A stretch of 64,000 nucleotides of DNA from Apostichopus japonicus (taxonomy: Eukaryota > Echinodermata > Holothuroidea > Aspidochirotida > Stichopodidae): contig NC_092576.1 in assembly GCF_037975245.1 (NCBI RefSeq), forward strand, positions 12,989,611 to 13,053,610, read 5' to 3'. Made by a program: the position numbers and the translations under genes. The notes beneath the pieces were generated by a model. That model ran no database searches, was not told the origin of the DNA, and saw only the letters and a program-made list of their open reading frames with translations. Below are positions 11,011 to 22,569 of the stretch, piece after piece. The first letter of the stretch is position 1. Every line of letters begins with the position of its first letter.

Positions 11011-13178
11011 GATTGTATGTCCAGAGGTTCAAAACCGGTAGTGAAGGTATTATATTATATTATATTTCATGAAGAAATCCATTTCGTAGTGCACTAAATG
11101 GTTTTATAGTTAAAACCGATGGAAATTTACGACCTGATTGAATTTTGCCAATACATAGGATACAATTCTTCCAGAATTCTTTTTATTTACCGCGCTACAG
11201 CCTTTACTCAGACAGAAGTACTCGAACCGTTGTGGTGGACTAGTTTTACTAATGAAAGCATTTAACCTTTTATTCATATTTTTACTTTGAAATTATTATC
11301 ACTATATATGTATTAATTTTGTGTGTGGATATTTCTTACATGAGGTACTCCTAATTATATATATATAATTTATATTTATAGTGGTGATAAATAATTGAAA
11401 TGAACCGATGGGACAAGATTATATTAAAGGAATTTTCTGGTAGCCATTATAAGTTACCTTTAAAAAATGATAAATAATTTTCCAAACATATTTTTCAAAA
11501 TATGAGAACGATAATGTTGCGTTTAACAGAGAAACGATTTTGTAGTCGTTTAGGATGGATATTTCAAATATACTTTGAACAGAAGAGAACGTGACGTCAT
11601 CTTTGCAAATGCAGATTGCGACATAACACACGCTCTATACAGTTCATACAGTAATCACAACAAAACCGCGTTTGAATACAGATTAATTTCTTCCTTCATT
11701 TTCGGTGAAATTTCTTATAAATTACACATGTTTTCAAAAATTGTTGAGCCATCATATGTGTAGTGCATCGGTGATTTCGTGATGTTTGTGTAACACGAGG
11801 TAAGTTTTAACAGCAGACTCTTCGTTGTTTGTACATCGCGCTGTCCAGCTCCAGCGCGAAGATTGTTCTCATGAAGCCTACGCTAACGTTTACACTAATC
11901 GGACAGTTCTGCGAAGCCTAAGCTTCTCGGCACTACATTCTGCTCTGACATCGATTCCGCCAAGTTTCATCTTTTGATGTTCCAAATACTTTTCAAGCTT
12001 CCTTTAACTGTAAAGTTGATCCTTGAATTTTATTTCAGCGATTTCGAACGGATTATGAACTGTGGTTTGAGTGTGAGAGTGTATTATGTGCAACGCTATA
12101 TGTACGTTCGCGATTTGTACGTTATATATATTAGGCAATCACATGTGCGTGTATACGCGAGAGTGTATTTCCTGCCGAAATGGGAGTGCTAACTTCAAGT
12201 CGCTCGTTTTGCCTATTTGCCTGCACTATCAATCACCAAATTGATGCGTTCGAACAGATGGTGCTTTTAGTAAGCAACTGGTGATTTGAAAAACAGATTT
12301 CTACAAGAAGAACACGTCGAATGGGGACAATTTTCACATGGTTAGAGAGCGAAAAATAAGAACTATAAGGACAATGTATCCAAATCTCCCACCAGACATG
12401 ATTCCTTTAAATCTGTGGTAAGCTCAATATTCTGGGTTGTTGTTGCAATCAGTTTGGACGTACACATATTTTCACTGAGCTGTCGTCGATTACGTACAAA
12501 ACTAACATTGTTTTCTACAAAACAAAGCATTAAACATATTTTATAAGCAAAAAAAAAAAAAAAAACCAAGGCATGAAGTTGTGTTTCTAGATTGCTTGTA
12601 CTTTGGTTTATCAAACTGAAATGTCACCGTCCGACGTTATCCTACGTTTTTTTTTGTATATATTCCCGATGACATCATAACTATACCTGTATGTATTTAT
12701 GCATATATTAATAACAACACAGCGAGTCTGTAAACTACATATTGAGTATATGTGTCGAATGTTCACAGTGCATTGTAAACGGTCTCAATTTCCTATTTCA
12801 ATTAAGTTTACGACAGACAGAGGAAATTGTATATTAAAATGAAGTAAGATTATTGTATGGAGATATTATGTATACTAGCGCCTATATACATATACGTATA
12901 CATTCACGTAACCATACCGATGTGCTTTTCTTGTGATTAACAGACTTTTTTAACTTCCATCGCGGAAGACGCGGAAGTGTAAAATGTTCAGGTTCATTCG
13001 GCAAGTATTTCTTCTCTTTGTGTAATTTTGTTCTCCTTTTAGTAATGTAAATGCACTAACAATATTGTTCTCTAAATGTTCTGCTTACCATTGAAAATTC
13101 AAAACCCGATCCTGTGACAAATTTATGGTGACGTTAATCGGTTGACTAAGTGTTGTTTGTGAGTATGTATGTATATTA
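11011..13178. other. Unassigned intergenic sequence
   Basis: About 2.2 kb of AT-rich DNA with a poly-A run near 12550. The short open frames have no recognisable domain or splice context. Confidence 0.4.
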
Positions 13179-13257
13179 GATCCTCCTGCAAGCAGGAACT
13201 CGCGAAGAAGCCTCATTGGCTTATCAAGGCCGCAAGCTGACCGAAGTCAGTCTCTTA
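13179..13257 (+). repeat. Dispersed 79-bp repeat, copy 1 (inverted partner at 16089)
   Basis: AGATCCTCCTGCAAGCAGG leads into CTCGCGAAGAAGCCTCATTG and CTGACCGAAGTCAGTCTCTTA. The same sequence lies in reverse orientation at 16089-16168 with a few differences. CCTGC-AA-GCAGG can form a small hairpin. Confidence 0.8.
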
Positions 13258-13930
13258 ACATTCATATTTAACGTCCATGGTTATGAATTGTTAATTGTCA
13301 ACAACTCTGTAACTGGACGACATACATTAATCTGGGTATAATAGCTTTCTTTAACACCTGCAGGAAGAGTCATTTCTTTCCTGTTGGTAGACGTATAAAA
13401 TACTATAATATGTTTTATTTTTATAATTTCAGTTTTACGCTAATCATTCATAATAATACATCAAAGTTACCGTCTTAGGCTGAAGTGTAACGTTACTTGA
13501 TCATGTCAGATGAGAAAATATTTCATGTCGTTGGTATTTCCTTTTTTTTATAGTTTCGTTAATATTAAGTCAGAGAGTGTTCGAGTCTGTAATAATCGCT
13601 CTTCAACGGGAATTTCAACATCCGGGAGGGGGGGGGCGGCTAGACAGGGATGAGGGGACTAGAAAGGGACGTCTCTTGAGTCCTTACTTCATGTTATAAA
13701 CGTTGTGTGGAAGTTCTTACTTTAAAAGTAACCTCAAATATTTATAATAAAGGTATTATGATAGATAGAAATGAGATAATGAAATTATCAAAATACGAAG
13801 ACGACACTATATGTTTTTTTCCTTGATGGTATAGTAGACCATATTATTGATGGTAGTAGACGACCTTTTGCCTAAGAGGAAAACCCTTATGATTCTGGAT
13901 GATTTTGAATCAGCCTCTGGGCTTCCTATC

Positions 13931-14400
13931 CATAGACGTAGGAGGCGGGGGGGGGGCTGCAGCCCCCCCCCCCCAACCAAACATTTTTGTTGAAAATTCG
14001 GGCAATATGCTGAGAAATGTTCGGGCACCTACTGAAAGAAGAATAATTTGCAGTGTGTTTTTCAAATTATTTGGTAAAAATTCGGCAATTTGCTGAGAAT
14101 TTTTCGGGCACCTACTGAAAGAAGAATAATTTGCAATGTGTTTTTCAATGGTTAAACTGATATTATTATCATCAATATTGTTGTAACGAATTCCCCGATA
14201 ATTAAATAACCAATATGGAAGGGTACTAACACGGAAAATGATTGTATGTTACTGGCATGTGATGTAACAACCGCTGATTGCTAATATGATATGCACATTA
14301 ACATGTTGAACGCGCGCGAAAAATGATGGTTATATTTTTCGGGCAAGTCTTTACAGCCCCCCCCCCTCCCCTTAAATCAAATTGGGCTCCTACGCCTATG
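13931..14400. mobile_element. hAT-type MITE, family C (CATAGACGTAGGAG)
   Basis: Left end CATAGACGTAGGAGG followed by G and C runs; right end CTCCTACGCCTATG. A perfect 8-bp target duplication TTCCTATC lies at 13923-13930 and 14401-14408. A ~75-bp block (AGAAATGTTCGGGCACCTACT onward) is repeated inside. A truncated relative ends at 28931. Confidence 0.92.
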
Positions 14401-14408
14401 TTCCTATC

Positions 14409-15499
14409 AATATTTCTAATATTAAATCAATATTTCTAATATTTCTAAGTGTAATATAATACCCTTGGGTCCGTACTTTAATAAATCTCCCTATATGTTT
14501 ATTAATGATCTAGCTTTGAATGTCGACCTTGATCCTGTAACTATACGGATTCGATGTTTCTATTACTCAAAACAGAGACGACCTTTTTTATTTGAACTAC
14601 CAATTTATAATTGTCTGGACTGAAAAAAAAACTGGCTTCCGGTTTGGTCTGGTGGAGACATGACACCGATTGGTCTAAATATCAGTCAAAACGTTCCCTC
14701 GATCCCAATTTGCTTTCCTTTTCTTGGTTTTGCCAAACCTTCCAAAAGGATTTATTAAAGAACTCGAGAGCATTATTTGCGATTTCATTTGGGGAGGTTT
14801 TATTATTATTTATTTTTTCCCATCCATTATTGTAATATCTTTCGTTTCAAATGAACAATCTATTTCAAACTTTAATTCGGATTTGCTTCAAATTATATAA
14901 ACGATTACATTAATGACATAACAAAATATAACTTATTCTAATAAACAATAAAAGAAAAATTATATTTATTTTATGGTCGAGTTGAATCGTTAATTTTCGT
15001 AAATTTGAAAATTCAGTGACTCGAGTCACGGCTCGATAAAAAAAAATATAAAAAAAATGGAATTCAGATATGCGTTGATTAATACGGAAAATAACTCGCT
15101 AATAATTATGTAATATTATACGTGGTTTCCACAGAGTTCTATGAATTTAACATTTTTGACCCACGATTTACATATAGTCAAAAAATTCAAGGCCATCGAA
15201 AGGTGAACTGCTAAAAAAAAACGGGTAAGTTATAGAGCGTACACATATCACTATAACTGATAGAGTGTACACAGCTAACTGTACGTAGAATAGGTTAAGA
15301 GTGTACACATGTCACAGTGACTATAGATACAACCAACTATAGTGTCTCTAGTCAGCCGATTGTATAGGGGGTATTATAGTGGTCTTAGGGTAACAATTGG
15401 ATATTGATCAGGGCCTTAATTCTTCGTCAGCTACGATCAATAGCATCTCACAATGGGAGATTTAGCTGTCCGGTATACATGTTCAAATGCCGGAGAGGT
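14409..15499. other. Unassigned intergenic sequence
   Basis: AT-rich spacer without supported gene or repeat. Confidence 0.4.
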
Positions 15500-15507
15500 A
15501 AACAAGT

Positions 15508-15874
15508 CAGTGGCGTAGGAAGGTACTTTTGAGTGGGGGGGGGCTGAAAACTGATGGCCGGCCTGGGGGAGGGGTCTAAGGGGAGAGGGTGTCCCCCTCC
15601 CCTTTGGAATTTTTTGCATTTTCAGGTAGCCTCAGATGCAATTTGGTGCAATATAGCACACTTCAACACCCACTCCATTTTGTAAACTTAATTTTGTATT
15701 TTCACCAGGCCTTAGATGCAATTTGGTGCTCCAAATGAGATTTTTTTTTCTCATTTGGAAATGAAAAAGGGGTTTTCTGACTTGCGAAGCGGGGGGCGGA
15801 ATGATACTTCCGCCCCTCCACATTTTTCACTGGGGGGCTGGCGCCCCCCCAGCCCCCCGGTTCCTACGCCCTTG
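15508..15874. mobile_element. hAT-type MITE, family D (CAGTGGCGTAGGAA)
   Basis: Left end CAGTGGCGTAGGAAGG, right end GGTTCCTACGCCCTTG, perfect 8-bp duplication AAACAAGT at 15500-15507 and 15875-15882. The interior carries G-rich and C-rich tracts at the two ends and two copies of CTCAGATGCAATTTGGTG-like sequence. No transposase. Confidence 0.92.
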
Positions 15875-16088
15875 AAACAAGTCCATGCATGCACCTACCG
15901 GGGCATTTAGTGTCTCAGATGACGTAATCATTTTCCCCTTCGTCGTATATGTCATGTATAAGCCCCCAATTGTTTCCTTGACTGTCATAGCATGTTTTCA
16001 CAAGTTATTGTTATAGTATTTTTTCTCTCTCTTTTTTTTTTCTTTCAATTTGGCAGATTGTATGTTTGTTTTCTGAATTGTCTGAATG

Positions 16089-16168
16089 TAAGAGACTGAC
16101 TTCGGTCAGCTAGCGGCTTTGATAAGCTAATGAGGCATCTTCGCGAGTTCCTGCTAGCAGGAGGATCT
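16089..16168 (-). repeat. Dispersed 79-bp repeat, copy 2 (inverted)
   Basis: Reverse-complement copy of 13179-13257 (TAAGAGACTGACTTCGGTCA ... AGGAGGATCT). It is followed by an ACATACATACATACATG tract; copy 1 is preceded by TATGTATGTATATT, so the flanking tetranucleotide repeats are also mirrored. Confidence 0.8.
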
Positions 16169-16189
16169 AAAAAAGACATACATACATAC

Positions 16190-16750
16190 ATGTAACATGA
16201 TGTTACAGAGCTTAGATCAAAGAACGATTTCTGTGAAAAATAAGCAAGATTTAGGGAGATTTAAAGCATTATAGAAATGGTTTTGTTACATGTGGATATT
16301 ATATATATTACAGTATTATTATCTTTACGTTTACATGAGAGTTTAGCAAAAAGAAATTCACCCCATTTAAAACGGACCTCCGGAGAAATATAGGTCAAAA
16401 AGAAAAGAAGAAAAAAACGTTTGGGCTTTGATTATTCCAAACTAATTCCATTGTGCATGGTCAGGGAGGGGATTATGTATGTTTTGTCTAGGCGTGTATA
16501 GGTTGAACGATGGTCGTTGGACTGCTCTGTACAGAAACCTATGTATTTATGATGCAGAGAGATTTTGTCTGCTATACAAATAACACAAAGGACAGGGTGA
16601 CCGTTTTATCTAGCTTAATCGATAGACCGTTGCATTTCAGTAACTCATAGAGTAACACTGTTAGTCAAATACTTGTAGTTGTGAAGGACATGCAGCATTT
16701 GTCAATAGTAGTAAGCTGTATATAGGGAAGGCTCATGCAACGCCGGAATG
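16190..16750. other. Unassigned intergenic sequence
   Basis: No supported feature. Confidence 0.4.
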
Positions 16751-16938
16751 AAACATTGTTAAGGAAACATACGTACTTTAAAACCATATGTTGTTATGCG
16801 ACTAATGACGTGAATCTGGAACATTGTTAAGGAAACATAGGTACTTTAAAACCATATGTTGTTATGCGACTAATGACGTGAACCTGGAACATTGTTAAGG
16901 AAACATAGGTACTTTAAAACCATATGTTGTTATGCGAC
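16751..16938. repeat. 68-bp tandem repeat, 2.8 copies
   Basis: The unit from GAACATTGTTAAGGAAACAT through ACCATATGTTGTTATGCGAC and TAATGACGTGAATCTG repeats at exact period 68. Only a handful of substitutions separate the units, so the duplication is recent. Confidence 0.93.
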
Positions 16939-16975
16939 TCAGTGTAAGTAACCAATCTTTCTTTTTTTATTCAAA

Positions 16976-17254
16976 GTGGCTATTCTTACGACTAGTCGTA
17001 AGAATAATTTCCGACTACGCATGCGCAGTTGCTATTTTTATGACCAGGAGTACTATTTTTACGACGAAGGAGTAAAAATAATTTCCGGTTAGGGTTCAGG
17101 TAAGGGTTAGGATTGAGGTTTAGGGTTATGTTTAGGGTTAGGGTTACCCCTACTACATGCGCAGTTGCTTTATTTACTTTACTGCGCTTGAATTCGCCTT
17201 TGTCGTAAGAATAGTTTATAAATAATTGTTACAACTAGTTATAAGAATAGCCAC
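16976..17254. mobile_element. MITE with interstitial telomere-like repeats
   Basis: The left terminus GTGGCTATTCTTACGACTAG and right terminus CTAGTTATAAGAATAGCCAC are inverted repeats with few mismatches. Shorter internal inverted copies (CGTAAGAATA, GCATGCGCAGTTGCTATTT) add foldback character. At about 17088-17148 the element contains degenerate (TTAGGG)n, including GGTTTAGGGTTATG and GTTTAGGGTTAGGGTTA. TTAGGG is the usual telomere repeat of deuterostomes. Confidence 0.8.
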
Positions 17255-17469
17255 GTCCTTTTTTATTTCGTCTAACTTCCTTATCTTACGAATAGCGTCA
17301 GACATAATATTTAAAGAGTGTATCCAAAAGAAAAATGCACCGATTGTCATAAACAAATAAAAGTAGTTATCACGATTCCCCTCGAAGGGGAACATCATAC
17401 TACTTTTTAAGAAAAAAGTCGCCCATGAGAACCTGGGCACGAAAACCAAACTACCGAACGACTGATCCG

Positions 17470-17593
17470 CTCTCAACCCCAGTCCCCAGGCATCGGGACT
17501 TTGACTGTGTGATCATCTTCGGGTGTGCATCACCATTCCCCTCGAAAGGGAACAGATACTACACATGATCTTAGCCAAAAGGCCGAGAAGCTG
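17470..17593 (-). ncRNA. U2 snRNA-like 5' domain with unrelated tail (pseudogene or snRNA-headed element)
   Basis: On the minus strand, 17591 to about 17547 reads GCTTCTCGGCCTTTTGGCTA, AGATCA, then GTGTAGTATCTGTTC. This is the first ~45 nt of U2 snRNA, including stem I and the branch-site-recognition GUAGUA. Beyond it the sequence departs from U2: instead of the UUAUCAGUUUAAUAUCUGAU region and Sm site there is a hairpin-forming CCCTTTCGAGGGG, then a sequence ending in a second hairpin (AGTCCC...GGGGACT). A related TTCCCCTTCGAGGGGAA hairpin recurs further along the minus strand at about 17379-17396. It cannot be a normal U2 RNA. An inactive U2 pseudogene or a U2-headed SINE-like element are the alternatives. 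Confidence 0.7.
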
Positions 17594-17599
17594 CGAACA

Positions 17600-17935
17600 A
17601 AATTAATTCCTATGGATACTCGCGAGCAAAAAGGTTTAATAATCGGGGGAAATTCATAGCCCGGAACATAAGTCTATGTGGTACGCATGCGTACATGTTT
17701 TCATGGAACGAACGATGTACTGTTTGCCAGTATATAAGTAACTAAGCAAGTGCATACTTGTAATAATAACAGTTAGGCTACCGCGTAGGATTATCACTTC
17801 TGCTTCGGGATAATTGCTTTTTATTTTATTTTTTGGACGGATCTGTTGTTATAATGTAAGTATGAAATATTTGTAAAGCAATATTGCAATGCGTAGTGTA
17901 GTGTTGTTTTCATCATACCGTTCGGCACTTTAATT
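17600..17935. other. Unassigned sequence upstream of the U2-like element
   Basis: This would hold the snRNA promoter if the U2-like element were transcribed. I cannot recognise a proximal sequence element by eye. Confidence 0.35.
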
Positions 17936-17937
17936 CC

Positions 17938-18045
17938 AGTCATAATTGAAATGCAAATTTCACAGTTAGGGGTAACCCTAACTCTCACTGCCTACACGAG
18001 TCTGTCATACAGTGTACACATACCAGTACATCTAGGTTTTCATGC
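17938..18045. repeat. Dispersed direct repeat, copy 1
   Basis: CATAATTGAAATGCAAATTT, CACAGTTAGGGGTAACC and CATACAGTGTACACA ... GTACATCTAGG are matched with divergence at 19015-19105, about 1.08 kb downstream. Confidence 0.65.
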
Positions 18046-19014
18046 TTTCCCGCGCGCAGCTGCTTATTAACTTCTACTTGGCGAAATCGTCGCCACCGAT
18101 TCGGACAATTATGAGGGAACCCGCAACTGTTGCCATGGGTTCATTTAAACTATGTCAGCACCTAGATAACACTGACACGGGGCATTGTTAATTTAGTTTA
18201 ATTAATTAATTAATTAAGTTAGAACTTAAAGTGACCAGTAGCAGAGGGGTGTCCTAGTCAAGAACCGTGTGGAAAGCAAGGTTAAGTATTTAAAACGGAA
18301 AAGCTAAGATCCTGTTAAAATTCTTAGCATTCAGGAATGCCAATCTATATCCTTTCTTTAATCCATAATCAATCTAGCTAGTAATTGTTCCATTTTAGCC
18401 AGGAAGGATGTAATCTCTAGTCTGAAACATAACACGCTGAACGTATAAATTGTACTCAATTAGTACATTAATTAGTACATTAATTGTACTAATTACTTAC
18501 ATAATTAATGAACGAAAAGGAAAGTTTTTTTCAGTGCATTACTTGTCATATACATGATGGTATGATATCAAATAAAATAAAATTAGTAATTAATCATCCG
18601 GGTAATCACGTTTTTTGTATTGTGTATAATGCATACGGGTTTTTATAGTCAAGATTCTAAATTCTAGTTTTATCGATTAATACTTGAATGTGACATCACT
18701 GACAAAACAGTTACCATAATTATAACATTACATAAACTCCAAGAGACCCTTCGATAATAATGGATAATTCTCCCAAACGGTTTCTAGCCGTTTTAATCGG
18801 TACATGAAATATTGTCCCCAAAGTATATTCTGCTCAAATTTAAAATTCAGACCTTCTCCTGGGTTAAGTTATCAAGTGTTTCTGTGTATATTAGTTTTCC
18901 TTTATACTTGAGAAGAAGGCACCAATAGATTGACTACAATTTAACCTTAACCACCGCTCCCCACCCCCCCCCCCCACCACAACGGCAAAATATAATTACA
19001 CTTTATTGGTACTT
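18046..19014. other. Unassigned intergenic sequence
   Basis: Includes a short TAATTAATTAATTAA block near 18200, AATTAGTACATT repeats near 18460, and a poly-C run at 18964. No coding or RNA feature recognised. Confidence 0.4.
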
Positions 19015-19105
19015 TTCATAACTGAAATGCAAAATTCCCAGTTAAGGTTACTCTCGGCCTATATACACTAGTCTGCAATACAGTGTATAAAAGTACATCT
19101 AGGCC
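19015..19105. repeat. Dispersed direct repeat, copy 2
   Basis: Diverged copy of 17938-18045 (CATAACTGAAATGCAAAATT ... CAATACAGTGTATAAAAGTACATCTAGG). Confidence 0.65.
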
Positions 19106-20175
19106 TGCGGTTTCAAAGTATAGCTCTTGAAATACTCGTTTGACATCACTTGGATATTTTAGACTTCATTCTAATATCCCTTTACAAAATACATTTCCTC
19201 ATTATACACTTTACTCTGTTTCATTACATCATGCCTATACATGTCATATTTCTAATACACGGATTGGTCAGCAGTTTAATTTACGTACGCATTACACAGC
19301 GTTGCATATTGTATGTATACCGTAAAGACATTATAACCCTTCCATTTAGATTGCATGTTTTTTTTTCTCCTTCAGTATTTCAGTTGTAACATCTTGCCTT
19401 AGACACGGAAAGACCGTGTGACGTCATGTTATGTACTCAATTGTCTTTTGTCCCGCCAATCAATACAACAAACAATGTCACAATGTTCCCATTATCACTC
19501 GTTCATTCCTTTCATGCAAGTATGAGGCAGTATGCAAACAGTGGACTGTCTACACCAGGTCTATATAAATCTATACAATTGTTTCGCAACTAATGAAGTT
19601 TGATTTGGCTTGAAATACGCGTTTAGGTTTAGCTGCAACATGTCGACTGAGGTAATTGTATTCCCAAATTCCATTGTTAATCGAAGCCCTCAGCATAGGA
19701 ATTGTCGATTTGGTACCGTGTCTTTACGCCACCTTATGTTGTTCGCGTACTGTATGAATATAACAGTAATGCTGGCATGCTCCAATAACATTAATATATA
19801 CACGCTCAGTATATGAACGTATTCACACACTTGAACATATATGCAACACTGTAGTTAACTTGACTATTTCATTTAGTGGTATTTTTTTACCGCCCTTCAT
19901 TTCCCCTTAAAACCTGTGCTTCAATGATGGGTACTTTTGTGTAACTAGAATACGGTTTCGTCACAACCATTTTAATAATAAGTTTGACTGATATTACAGT
20001 TTGTACGTTGTTTCCAACTAATCTATAGATAGCTATAGTGCCTTTTTCATAAATCACTAAAATATATGATTGGGGAACCATCGCATGTGTTGAATTTGAG
20101 TAGTAACTTTAGTATATCTTGTAAGCAGTTGATATAAATATGCAACTTGACCGAATAAATCAGTTCACAAGTTAA
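19106..20175. other. Unassigned intergenic sequence
   Basis: No supported exon. Spacer up to the LINE fragment. Confidence 0.4.
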
Positions 20176-20179
20176 TTTA

Positions 20180-21987
20180 CGCAAAGAAAAATGTCGCTAA
20201 CAAAGCGACCGGTCTCGATGAAATAAGTGCGCATGTATTAAAGATAAGTGCAATTGAAATTACTCCCAGTATTACACGAATAATAAATCAAAGCATTGAT
20301 ACTGATGTATTTCCATGTAACTGGAAGGAAGCTAAGGTTATCCCGAGTTTTAAAACGGAATCCCGCCATGATTTATCGAACTACAGACCGATTGCAATTT
20401 TACCAATTCTCTCAAAAATAATTGAAAAACATGTCCACCTATAGCCCTCAGTGAGCATTTGAATAAGTTTGACCTTTTACGTAATACACAGTCGGGTATC
20501 AGGGAAAAGCATTCATGCGAAACGGCGCTATTGAAGGTTGTGGATCAGTGGATGGAATCTATTGATAAGGGGTATATTTTGGGAACTGTTTTCTTAGACC
20601 TCAGTAAGGCATTCGATTTGGTAAACCACGAGATTATGGTAACGAAACTACGTATTTATGGTGTATCGAGTAAAGCGATTAATTGGTTCAAATCCTATTT
20701 AGTTAATAGAAGTCAATGCACATACTTAAATGGTGTTTTATCGAGTTCAAGACGAATTGCATGTGGTGTACCCCAGGGAAGCATTCTTGGTCCACTTCTG
20801 TTCTTAATTTATATTAATGATATGGATCTCACTTTGGAATATTGTTCAGCGGATATGTATGCTGACGACACAACATTTTATGCCAGTGATACATCTACCA
20901 TTAACTTGAATAACAAATTGCAAAGAGACATGGAAAAAGTTAGTGCCTGGTGTGACCGAAATAAAATGGCAATCAACACCACTAAAACGAAGGTATTATT
21001 GATGGGATCTGGTCAGAGACTGCCTTCATTACCTGACAATGCAAATACTCTTTCTGTGACACTCGGGGGCAAAATTCTCAAGACTGTCAAATATGAAGAA
21101 CTATTAGGTGTAAAAATTGATAACAATTTATCCTGGCATATTCAGGTTGACAACGTTTGTAAAACAGTCTCAAATCGCCTTGCCTTACTGAGACGCATAC
21201 AACCATATATTGATTTAAATACGAAAATTATCTTCTATAATGGGTATGTACGACCCATTCTAGATTATTGTAGTATAGTCTGGGGTACGTGAGGAGCAAA
21301 TGATTTACAAAAGTTGTTACATATGCAAAAAGCAGCAGCGCGTATTATTACGAACTCGGGAAGAAAGCTCGACAGAATTATTTAAAATGCTAAAGTGGCA
21401 CCCTGTCGATACGCAAATACGTATACGACGATTGATCATGATGTACAAGACCATGAATGGCCTCTCCCCAAATTATCTAACCCAGTTATTCAACTTTACA
21501 CACGAAATTCATAATCACAATTTGAGATCCACGACCCAAAGTAACTTATACCTGAAAGATGGTAAAACGGAATATCACAAGCGTAGATTTTCCTTCATAG
21601 CTGCCAAAGAATGGAATAGTTTGCCAGCTGAATGCAAGCATAATAATAATAATAATAATTCACAGTTCTTATATAGCGCAACTTACAATAAAGTCTCGCC
21701 ACGCTGCCAAATCTTTACATGCCAAATCTTTACCTATTTTTAAACGTTTAGTCAATGAATTTTTCAAGTCTTAATCATCTCATTACGCTTTTATGTTCTA
21801 TACCCATTTTTACAGTTATGTGATTTACTGTTGTATATTTGTATGTTTAATAGTCTTACTCTTTGTTTATTGTTTTATAATAATATTCTTTTTATATTGA
21901 TTGTATTTTAGGGCCTCGGGGAAGATTAGCTTTGGCTAACCGAGTCACCCTTTTAAAGGTTAATAAATAATAAATAAATATTAACAG
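20180..21987 (+). mobile_element. 5'-truncated non-LTR retrotransposon (LINE, Jockey/CR1-like RT)
   Basis: This encodes most of a reverse transcriptase. An N-terminal block (NKATGLDEIS ... NYRPIAILPILSKIIEK) lies upstream, separated by a frameshift near 20435 from the main open frame at 20459-21292. That frame carries SKAFDLVNH, CGVPQGSILGPLLFLIYIND and the catalytic MYADDTTFY, then the thumb and C-terminal part (LGVKIDNNLSWH, RPILDYCSIVWG). A stop at 21290 and later frameshifts interrupt the tail, which still shows DLQKLLHMQKAAARIITN-like and WNSLPAECKH motifs. The 3' end is a UTR with CGAGTCACCCTTTTAAAGG and an (AATAAAT)n tail. The endonuclease domain is missing. Dead copy; a small insertion sits at 21633-21725. 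Confidence 0.93.
21633..21725 (+). repeat. Short insertion in the LINE tail, with duplicated target
   Basis: Within the RT C-terminal sequence a ~70-bp AAT-repeat plus TTATATAGCGCAACTTACA segment breaks the frame. GCCAAATCTTTAC is present twice in close succession afterwards (21706 and 21721 regions). The second copy resumes the LINE frame (AKSLPIFKRLVNEFFKS). The GCGC/TATAG sequence resembles the SINE tail of this window in reverse. Confidence 0.6.
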
Positions 21988-21989
21988 TC

Positions 21990-22560
21990 TTACCATTACG
22001 TTACTGAATGCCCGCATAGCATAATATACGTAGTAACATTAGCCATATGTTATAGTATCGGCCGAGTTGGGTTTAAAGGCATTAAAGACTCGCCCCAAAC
22101 CGCGTGCCGCCATCCGCAAAAAAGGTTAACTTTCTGTTGCTTGCAAGTGACGCTTTTTTTGTGTCGCTACAAAATGCAAACAGTAATGAAACGTGATACC
22201 TTGTATCTTTAGCTGGACCTGAGATGTCCATCGCTTTATTGTTTGTACACTGTGCTGTGGGTATAAACCGCAGCTGTATGTACTGACTGTACACTAGTGT
22301 CTAATTACCGACGGTAGCAAGCTGTGTGTGTATTTTCTGGGATCGATGGTGGTGTCTAACACTTATGTTACACCTCATTCGAAACTAGGTCAGATTACCG
22401 GCATTAGCCGTTTCTTTTTGCGCGAGTCTTCACGACCTTTAAGGTTGAATACGTAATGAACTGGTACCCGGGTAAACCGACCGAGCCACGAAATCGAGTA
22501 CCCGGCAATATGCTCATTTGGTTATCATTCGTATTCATGTTCCAATCCTGCCACAATTTA
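21990..22560. other. Unassigned intergenic sequence
   Basis: Spacer between two LINE fragments. Nothing recognised. Confidence 0.4.
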
Positions 22561-22569
22561 TTACCAAAT

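Noticed and set aside
17470-17593. Functional U2 snRNA gene
   Set aside because: No Sm site region or stem-loop III/IV after the first 45 nt.
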